A program made the translations under genes and the position numbers. This document shows, one piece after another, positions 1 through 5,277 of a stretch of DNA of 8,996 nucleotides. The notes beneath the pieces were generated by a model that was not told the DNA's origin, searched no databases, and was given only the letters and a program-made list of their open reading frames with translations. Every line of letters begins with the position of its first letter. Within the stretch, counting starts at the first letter, position 1. The stretch spans positions 1 through 8,996 of the forward strand of contig JAKLLI010000058.1 in assembly GCA_023150195.1 (NCBI GenBank), written 5' to 3'. This DNA comes from Azonexus sp. (GTDB taxonomy: Bacteria; Pseudomonadota; Gammaproteobacteria; Burkholderiales; Rhodocyclaceae).

Positions 1-879
1 CAGGGTCTTGTTAATTTCCTGCAAAAGCACCGCCATGTCCGGACGCAGCACCTCAATCACCGTCTGCCGGCTGCCCGAAGCGGCGCTTTCGGCGGATTCC
101 AGCCCGTGCAACACGTGTTGCGCCAGCACCTCCGGCATTTCCAGCACCTTTTGCAGGCGGTCTACCAGGCTATTTTCGGCAAAACCCACCTGACGATCCA
201 GAATCAGGCGCCGCCCCCAGATCACGCTGAGAAAACTGGCGTTCAGCCCGACATTGATCAGCAGGGCATTCGGTAATTTGGGAAACTCCCGCCAGTGCTG
301 CGCCCCCGAATGCCGGACCAGGCGCGCCAGCGCATTGGGCCCGACATCCAGCGCCACCGCTTCCAGGCCAATGGCTGACAGCAGATCGAGGTATTCCGTC
401 ACTTTTTGCCGCGGCGCCAGCGCCACCAGCGCCTCGCCTTGTTCGGCTTCCGACTCGGCGGGCCGCAGGCTCATGAAATCGACCACGGTATCGTCGAGTT
501 CATCGGGCATGCGTTCGCGCAACGCGGCCACCAAGGCCTCATCATCCGACTGCCCCGGCTGCCGGCGAAAACTCATGGTGCTGATCTTGACGTCCTTGTT
601 GGACAGGCTGGAAACCACGCGTTTGCCTGAAAAGGGATACGCCTTGAAGGCCGACTGCAGCAGGGCACGCACTTCCTTGGGCTGCGCCACCAGCGCCTCC
701 CGGCCACCGGCCAAGGGCAGGGACGCCATCGCCCGAATGCGCGCGCCTTGATCGGTTTGGGCCATTTGCACCAGGTTGACCGCCGACTTGCCGAAATACA
801 GGCCAATCGCCGGCGCTCGCCCGATGCGGGGCGCCCACGACTGCGACAACTGCTTCAGGGCCTCAAGGGAGAAACGCAT
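1..879 (-). CDS. pilM: PilM-like actin-fold pilus assembly protein (3' end outside window)
   Basis: 293 codons are visible with no stop, from ATG at 879 to the window edge; the C-terminus is missing. The N-terminal motif APAIGLYFGKSAVNLVQM is the first phosphate-binding strand of the PilM/FtsA-like actin fold. Later come GEALVALAPRQKVTEYLDLL, then ALDVGPNALARL and NALLINVGLNASFLSVI, the second nucleotide-site strand region, in the order usual for PilM. PilM is a cytoplasmic protein that binds the N-terminus of PilN and links the inner-membrane alignment complex (PilN, PilO) to the motor. Genes for those partners would be expected just beyond position 1. No Shine-Dalgarno precedes the ATG (upstream is TTTTCCTTCATC). 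In classic MSHA clusters the equivalent gene (mshI) lies upstream of the ATPase gene; here the PilM-like gene follows the pilins. Confidence 0.85.
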   Translation of the reverse strand, partial: MRFSLEALKQLSQSWAPRIGRAPAIGLYFGKSAVNLVQMAQTDQGARIRAMASLPLAGGREALVAQPKEVRALLQSAFKAYPFSGKRVVSSLSNKDVKISTMSFRRQPGQSDDEALVAALRERMPDELDDTVVDFMSLRPAESEAEQGEALVALAPRQKVTEYLDLLSAIGLEAVALDVGPNALARLVRHSGAQHWREFPKLPNALLINVGLNASFLSVIWGRRLILDRQVGFAENSLVDRLQKVLEMPEVLAQHVLHGLESAESAASGSRQTVIEVLRPDMAVLLQEINKTL

Positions 880-952
880 GATGAAGGAAAATTCGGCAAC
901 AAGGCGCAATCATAGCGGGAACGGCCGACAAGCGGGGATGCGAATGCGCAAG
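880..952 (-). promoter_or_regulatory. Intergenic gap with weak promoter-like -10 before the PilM-like gene
   Basis: A 73-base gap, long for this tightly packed cluster. On the minus strand TATGAT (914-909) matches the -10 consensus at 5 of 6 positions, but no acceptable -35 lies 15-19 bases upstream, and TTGTCG is only 11 bases away. A transcript starting there would have a leader of about 20-25 bases. No hairpin-plus-T terminator for the pilin genes is visible. It may be a weak promoter or simply spacer. Confidence 0.25.
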
Positions 953-1900
953 TCAATCATGCGGGCCGGTCACGCCGCAAGGGGGATAGTAGATAACCTG
1001 CAGGCGGGGGCGATCCCCTGCGGAGGAGTCATCGCTGCTAACGATTTCAGCGGACGAGAACAAACTAGGCTCGATACGCATTCCGTAGTTCGGATAACGT
1101 CCGCTGACCCAGTATTTCATCATGGGGCCGATATCCCAATACACCGAATAGCCATACAAGAAGAAGTCAACCTCTGCGCTTGCAAACGATACCGGATGAT
1201 AATCGCCACCAGCACTTGTCCAAGCCGTCGAACCGTCGCGTGTCGTCCAGTTCACACCGGAACTACCATTCCCTTCGCTCCATGAACTCAGCATCCGGTA
1301 GCCATACAGTTGACCAAATTCAGGTGAATTCACGCGCAAGCGCAAGCTTGCCTGATCCACCAGACTACCCACCGGAAAGGCCGACAGATCGAACTTGATC
1401 AAGCCAAAACGCTCGCTGTTCTTGAGCTTGATCTTGTCTTCATCGCCGTGATTGGCGGTTTTTTTCACCTCGATATAGGTATCGATCCCGGCCGTGCCAT
1501 TGGGCTGCAGCGTGTAGGTCAGCGTCGTGAGCGGATACACGTATACGTTGTTGCGGGTGAGTGTGATCGAGCGCCCCTGATAGGTGCCGGTCGAGACCAG
1601 CGTCAAGACATTGCCGGTGGCTGCCGTCGAATACGCGCTATACGCTGCGTTGCCGAAGGTCGTATTGCTCACCGGCGCAGCGGCTGTCGGATAGCTTGCG
1701 CCACAGCCCAGCGCCTGAATCTTGGCGTTCAACATCTGCAAGCCAGCCTCGGCTGCGTAATAGGCGCGATCCGCGGCCTTTTCACTATCCTGCAGCGCAG
1801 CCGACAGCCCGCTGCTGCGGTTGCTCATGTAGGCCAGCACGGCAAGCAGCGACATGGCCAGCACCACCGGCAGAAGGACAAAACCGGCTTGCCGCCTCAT
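953..1900 (-). CDS. GspK/PilX/MshP-like minor prepilin fused to a C-terminal DNRLRE-type domain
   Basis: 315 aa. The very short leader MRRQAG is followed by FVLLPVVLAMSLLAVLAYM; the +5 residue is Pro instead of Glu, as in K-type tip subunits that lack Glu5. AADRAYYAAEAGLQML (42-57) is the PilX/GspK N-terminal signature. Residues 128-306 look like a DNRLRE domain, a carbohydrate-binding-module-like beta sandwich found in surface proteins: DTYIEV, then RFGLIKFDLSAFPVGSLVDQ with ASLRLRV directly after it, W207, W218, W227, a YWVSGRYPNYGMRI segment, and a final RPRLQVIYYP strand. C66 and C308 could link the two parts. Nothing else this large occurs among the minor pilins here. K-type subunits sit at the filament tip and lack the Glu5 needed to bind a subunit above, so the domain would be displayed at the end of the fibre (inference). 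GC over 1021-1440 is about 52%, lower than the neighbours. The start overlaps the previous stop by ATGA. Confidence 0.86.
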   Translation of the reverse strand: MRRQAGFVLLPVVLAMSLLAVLAYMSNRSSGLSAALQDSEKAADRAYYAAEAGLQMLNAKIQALGCGASYPTAAAPVSNTTFGNAAYSAYSTAATGNVLTLVSTGTYQGRSITLTRNNVYVYPLTTLTYTLQPNGTAGIDTYIEVKKTANHGDEDKIKLKNSERFGLIKFDLSAFPVGSLVDQASLRLRVNSPEFGQLYGYRMLSSWSEGNGSSGVNWTTRDGSTAWTSAGGDYHPVSFASAEVDFFLYGYSVYWDIGPMMKYWVSGRYPNYGMRIEPSLFSSAEIVSSDDSSAGDRPRLQVIYYPPCGVTGPHD

Positions 1901-2409
1901 TGCAGCCCACCGCCAAAACGGATTGTCGCGTTAAAGGTTCGCGTGTTGCCGGCGCCATCCCCTACCACCAGTGTCAGCACGCCGACATGTCGATCCAGCG
2001 GCCCCGAGCTTGTTGGCAAGGTGGCCGAAAAACTGGTGACCTGTCGCGCCAGCACCGCCGTGCCGCTACACGTGGTGTCGGTCGTGACCGTCTGAATCAA
2101 CTGACTGGCGGCGTTGCGGCAGTACATGACACAAGCGGTTCCAGCACAGCCAGCCGGTGCAAACCAATTACCGGAAGTGCCGGCCGTGGGGGTACTGAGG
2201 ACTTTGGGTGCCAGACTGCGCGCACGGTCAACCATGCGCGAAAGCGCAAAATGCCCCTGATAACCCAGTTCATTCACCGCCTGCCCGTGGCGCTGGGTAT
2301 TGGCCGCCAGTTGCGTCACGCCATACAGGCCACCGAGCAGGAGCGTGCCGATCACCACGCTCACCAGCAGTTCGAGCAGGGTCGCCCCCTGTTGCCGACG
2401 GCACTGCAT
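1897..2409 (-). CDS. GspJ/PilW/MshO-like minor prepilin
   Basis: 170 aa precursor from the ATG at 2409. Leader MQCRRQQG (8 residues), then ATLLELLVSVVIGTLLLGGL with Glu at +5 (E13). The globular part holds several cysteines, including CAGTACVMYC, which suggests disulfides in the periplasm. The start is chosen because the upstream stop and this ATG form TGATG (one shared base). Three GTG codons directly upstream are in frame and would only lengthen the leader to 11 residues. J-type subunits form the pseudopilin tip complex with I- and K-type partners. The 3' end overlaps the K-like gene by ATGA. Confidence 0.86.
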   Translation of the reverse strand: MQCRRQQGATLLELLVSVVIGTLLLGGLYGVTQLAANTQRHGQAVNELGYQGHFALSRMVDRARSLAPKVLSTPTAGTSGNWFAPAGCAGTACVMYCRNAASQLIQTVTTDTTCSGTAVLARQVTSFSATLPTSSGPLDRHVGVLTLVVGDGAGNTRTFNATIRFGGGLQ

Positions 2410-2849
2410 CACCACCACTTCCCGGAGAGGGTTTCGATGCCGCTGTTGGCACCATCGGCCTCGTAATACACCTTGACGCGCACTAGCCCGGTGTAGCTTG
2501 CGGTGAGGGCATTGGTCGTGGTGTTACAGCGATAAAAAACCACCACACGCCGGTTGACCGCACCACTGGCATCCGAATACGCCGTTTTGATCGAGGTTGA
2601 GGAATTGTCGCCAACTGTCGCCGCCTCCAATTCCTCATAAGGCCGCCGTAGCACATCCTCCATCAAATTGCGCAGTGCCAGCTGGCGCTCGGCCAGCCCC
2701 GCCGAGGTCTGCAACTGGCTGGACGATAGCGCCTGCATCGCTGGCACCAGCAAAATCGCCAGCAGCACGATGGCAATCAGGGCCTCCAGGTAAAACAACC
2801 CGGATTGCGTCCGCCGCTTGCTCGTGAGCGCCCACCTCCCCGACGTCAT
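2409..2849 (-). CDS. GspI/MshD-like minor prepilin
   Basis: 146 aa precursor. The 17-residue leader ends in TQSG, followed by LFYLEALIAIVLLAILLVPA with Glu at +5 (E22); the first mature residue is Leu rather than the usual Phe. The next helix contains AERQLALRNLMEDVLRRPYEE, cut here as residues 53-73, in the style of GspI/PilV proteins. The short C-terminal domain ends in GKWW. The start overlaps the preceding stop as ATGA (2849-2846), so translation is coupled. The small size and position between an H-like and a J-like gene support assignment to the I/MshD role; the family call rests on the N-terminal part and on gene order. Confidence 0.85.
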   Translation of the reverse strand: MTSGRWALTSKRRTQSGLFYLEALIAIVLLAILLVPAMQALSSSQLQTSAGLAERQLALRNLMEDVLRRPYEELEAATVGDNSSTSIKTAYSDASGAVNRRVVVFYRCNTTTNALTASYTGLVRVKVYYEADGANSGIETLSGKWW

Positions 2850-3421
2850 GGCAAGGTCACCAGCGCCGTGATTTCATGGATGCCCACGGCCTGCGTCCCG
2901 GCGGGGCCGGTCAACACGAGGCCGCTGCCACTTTCCAGCGCGCCGAGATCACTGCCCGCACCGTCAAACGCATGCAGGGCGGCGGCGTTGGGGTAAATCA
3001 GCAATTGCGTGCGCGGGGCGCTGGCAGCCCGAAACTGGACGGTCAACGTAGTCCCATTCGCCAGCCCGCCCAGGGTTGGCTCAAAATCCAGCGCGCGCTT
3101 GGTCAGCGGATCAATGACCTCGGCCGTCCCGGCGGTTGGCGGCACATCCGCACTGGCATTGGAGTAATAAAGACGCAAATGGCCGGGTTGAGTCCGACCA
3201 TCAACCAGAATAAAGCGTCCCGTTCGCCGAGACTCGCCGACCGCGAACCGCAAGACATTGGCCGCCTCGCTGGCCACCAGCGCGCCCTGCTGCGTCAGCA
3301 CGGGCTGCATGGTGGGCAGGGCAATACTGGCGATCACGGCCACAATCAGCACCACCACAAGCATTTCGGCCAGCGTAAACCCCCGCTGGCCGAAAGATGG
3401 ATGACATGCCGTCAAAGGCAT
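2846..3421 (-). CDS. GspH/MshC-like minor prepilin
   Basis: 191 aa precursor with a 14-residue leader ending in GQRG, then FTLAEMLVVVLIVAVIASIA with Glu at +5 (E19). After the helix comes VASEAANVLRFAVGESRRTG (50-69), typical of the GspH/FimT group, followed by a beta-rich domain (residues 70-191) with no cysteine in the visible globular part. Minor pilins of this type join GspI-, GspJ- and GspK-like subunits in a complex that primes assembly and sits at the fibre tip. It starts 12 bases after the pilin stop. No Shine-Dalgarno is visible there: the minus-strand sequence before ATG is TATCGCCTCCGC. Translation probably depends on coupling to the pilin gene. Its 3' end overlaps the next start by ATGA. 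Confidence 0.87.
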   Translation of the reverse strand: MPLTACHPSFGQRGFTLAEMLVVVLIVAVIASIALPTMQPVLTQQGALVASEAANVLRFAVGESRRTGRFILVDGRTQPGHLRLYYSNASADVPPTAGTAEVIDPLTKRALDFEPTLGGLANGTTLTVQFRAASAPRTQLLIYPNAAALHAFDGAGSDLGALESGSGLVLTGPAGTQAVGIHEITALVTLP

Positions 3422-3433
3422 GCGGAGGCGATA

Positions 3434-4006
3434 TCAGTAGTTAGCGTAGGGTACCGGCGTCGGGGCGGAATCACTACGCGTGTCGTTGATGATGATTTGC
3501 CCACTCTTGGTGTCATATTTCCACCCCCCCGCCGTGCCTGATGCAGCCAACGGCTTGCCATCGGAAACCACCGTCACTGTCGAGTTGGTGCCAGAAATCG
3601 GATCAGGCGGAATCCCCTTACGCAAGTAGGGCCCAAGCTTCGTCTGAGTATCAGCCCCCGTACACGCTTGCCCTGCCACGTTGGTGTAATAAGCCAACTG
3701 CGAAGTCATGGCATCGGCCGTGTCAGCAGCCCCGGTGCCAGCAGCACCAACAGTACAGGTCAGACCGGTCGCAAGCGCTGCCCCCGGATACACCCCATTG
3801 TGCTGAACCTTATACAACTCGATGGCCGAACGCAGCGCCGCCAGATTGGCCTTGAGTGCGGCTTCCTTGGCATCCGTGGTGGAAGAGGAAAACTGCGGAA
3901 TCACGATGGCGGCGAGGATCGCCAGAATGATGACGACAATCAGCAATTCGACGAGCGTAAAACCCTTTTGTACGGCACGCGCTGTTTTTGTGTAGATCGA
4001 CTGCAT
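3434..4006 (-). CDS. Major type IV pilin / GspG-like (MshA-position) prepilin
   Basis: 190 aa precursor. The leader of 15 residues ends in QKG, and the prepilin peptidase site is G15/F16. The mature start FTLVELLIVVIILAILAAIV has the conserved Glu at +5 (E20) and a hydrophobic helix of about 25 residues, which is both membrane anchor and fibre core. The globular part resembles GspG-type subunits: a helix with LRSAIELYKVQHNGVYP (58-74), then LGPYLRKGIPPDP (124-136) and a late strand GGWKYDTKSGQIIIND (160-175). C84 and C115 could form a disulfide. The C-terminus is Pro/Ser-rich. Its place after the platform gene, with its own promoter and a strong ribosome site, makes it the likely main fibre subunit, in the position of mshA. 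Sequence alone does not decide between a pilus subunit and a type II secretion pseudopilin. Confidence 0.9.
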   Translation of the reverse strand: MQSIYTKTARAVQKGFTLVELLIVVIILAILAAIVIPQFSSSTTDAKEAALKANLAALRSAIELYKVQHNGVYPGAALATGLTCTVGAAGTGAADTADAMTSQLAYYTNVAGQACTGADTQTKLGPYLRKGIPPDPISGTNSTVTVVSDGKPLAASGTAGGWKYDTKSGQIIINDTRSDSAPTPVPYANY

Positions 4007-4013
4007 GGTTCAA

Positions 4014-4020
4014 TCCTTTT
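4014..4020 (-). promoter_or_regulatory. Strong ribosome binding site of the major pilin gene
   Basis: AAAAGGA on the minus strand, 7 bases before the ATG at 4006-4004. It is the strongest Shine-Dalgarno match I see in the cluster, in keeping with a highly translated structural subunit. Confidence 0.75.
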
Positions 4021-4057
4021 TCACTTTGAGTATCACGAAAGGCTTAAGCAAGGCCCA

Positions 4058-4085
4058 ATTATGGAGTTTCCGTTGACGTTGGCAA
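4058..4085 (-). promoter_or_regulatory. Putative sigma70 promoter for the major pilin operon
   Basis: On the minus strand, TTGCCA (4085-4080) and CATAAT (4063-4058) are separated by 16 bases; each hexamer matches the sigma70 consensus at 5 of 6 positions. The element lies in the only sizeable gap inside the cluster (106 bases, about 45% GC in the line counted) and points at the pilin gene. Transcription from it would give a leader of roughly 45 bases. A separate promoter makes sense because the major pilin is needed in much larger amount than the ATPase and platform. This is a prediction from sequence match only. The palindrome GCTTAAGC at 4042-4049 lies just downstream of the -10, near or inside the start of the leader, and could be an operator. 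Confidence 0.5.
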
Positions 4086-4112
4086 GTACAAAATCAAGAA
4101 CTACCAAATATG

Positions 4113-5273
4113 TCAGCTGATCGAACTGGAGAGCTTGAAAATGGGCAGGATCAGCGAGGCCACAATGACCCCGACAACCACCCCCATCACCAGCAACATC
4201 ACCGGCTCGACCGCCTTGGACATCAGCGTCACCTTTTTGCTGATTTCGCGCTCGTAGAACACGGCAATCCGGCTCATCACCTTGCCCAGATTGCCGGTTT
4301 GTTCCCCCGTCGCGATCATTTGCCGCACCATGGGCGGCACGAAATGGGCGTTCTGGAAGCCGGCGGCAATGCCACGGCCATCATTGACCCGCGTGCGTAC
4401 ATCCTCGATGAAGGCACCGAAGGCGGCATTGCCGACCACGTCCTGGCAGGCCTTGAGGGCGATGGTGATCGGCACTCCGTTACTCAGCGACAAGCCCAGC
4501 ACCCCCAGGGTCTTGCTCAGATAAATGCGGGCGTAGAGATCGCCCACCAGGGGCAGCCGCAATTTGAGTTGATCGACAATACGCCGCCCCTCCGGCGAGC
4601 GCATCCAGGCAATCAGCGCCCAGACGGCCAGCGCCAGCCCCGCGACGATCTGCAAGGCATACTGGCGCAGGAAATTGGAGGCGGCCATCAACATCAGGGT
4701 ACTCAGCGGTAGCTGGTCGCGAATCCCGGAAAAGAGGTCTTCGAATTTGGGAAAGATCACCACCAGCACAAAGACCACGACGGCAATCGAAAACACGATG
4801 AGAAACGCCGGGTAGCTCAGGGTGGAAATCAGCGTGCTGCGCAACTGGGCGGCTTTTTCATCCATGTCGAGCAATTGCTGCAGCACCTCCGGCAGGAACC
4901 CCCCTTCCTCGGCGGCGGCCACCAGGCTGACATAGGTGCTGGAAAACATCTCGGGGTGCAACGAGAGCGCCACGGCGAAGGTTTTGCCTTCGTTGATGGT
5001 CTCAGCCAAGGCAAGAATGATGCGATTGAGGCCCGGCTGTTCGGCTTGCTGATTCATGGCCTGCAGGGCTTCGAGCAGGCTGACGCCGGTTTCGAGCAAC
5101 AAGAGCAGGCGCTCGGTAAAGACCATGCGCTCGTTCAGGCCGGGCTTGCGTTCCGGCAAGGCCAGTTCCTGCGACAGAAAACCGGGCTTGGGAGACGCCG
5201 GGGGCTTGCCCGGCTTTTCTGCCTGCGCCTGCGAGCGCGGTTTGTCCTTGCCGCGGTTGAGGTCGAGGGCCAT
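4113..5273 (-). CDS. mshG: MshG/GspF/PilC-family inner-membrane platform protein
   Basis: 386 aa polytopic inner-membrane protein that forms the platform on which the ATPase acts to push pilins into the fibre. The first ~45 residues are a charged Pro/Lys-rich cytoplasmic tail. Two GspF repeats follow, at about 52-175 and 252-376. Each contains the family acidic-Gly motif: AAEEGGFLPEVL (120-131) and TGEQTGNLGKVM (322-333). Three membrane segments are visible at about 152-176, 206-224 and 356-378, the usual number for the family. The ATG is 4 bases after the ATPase stop. An AGGAAG lies 9 bases upstream within the end of the preceding gene, and a closer GAGG only 2 bases away, so translation is probably coupled. 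It lies directly after the ATPase, as in msh and gsp clusters. Confidence 0.93.
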   Translation of the reverse strand: MALDLNRGKDKPRSQAQAEKPGKPPASPKPGFLSQELALPERKPGLNERMVFTERLLLLLETGVSLLEALQAMNQQAEQPGLNRIILALAETINEGKTFAVALSLHPEMFSSTYVSLVAAAEEGGFLPEVLQQLLDMDEKAAQLRSTLISTLSYPAFLIVFSIAVVVFVLVVIFPKFEDLFSGIRDQLPLSTLMLMAASNFLRQYALQIVAGLALAVWALIAWMRSPEGRRIVDQLKLRLPLVGDLYARIYLSKTLGVLGLSLSNGVPITIALKACQDVVGNAAFGAFIEDVRTRVNDGRGIAAGFQNAHFVPPMVRQMIATGEQTGNLGKVMSRIAVFYEREISKKVTLMSKAVEPVMLLVMGVVVGVIVASLILPIFKLSSSIS

Positions 5274-5277
5274 GGCC

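Noticed and set aside
880..952. A Rho-independent terminator after the last pilin gene.
   Set aside because: No stable GC hairpin followed by a T run is visible on the minus strand, so transcription may continue into the PilM-like gene.
4041..4060. A possible sigma54 (-24/-12) promoter before the pilin, as in some pilA genes (GG-N10-GC in TTGGGCCTTGCTTAAGC).
   Set aside because: Only the GG and GC dinucleotides fit; the flanking bases do not match TGGCAC and TTGC. The sigma70-like element nearby is a better match.
1448..4712. Several plus-strand open frames of 150-256 codons opposite the pilin and platform genes (for example 1448-2095, 1696-2466, 2876-3541, 4110-4712).
   Set aside because: All lie antisense to genes with clear prepilin or GspF signatures, overlap one another, and have low-complexity Arg/His/Gln-rich translations.
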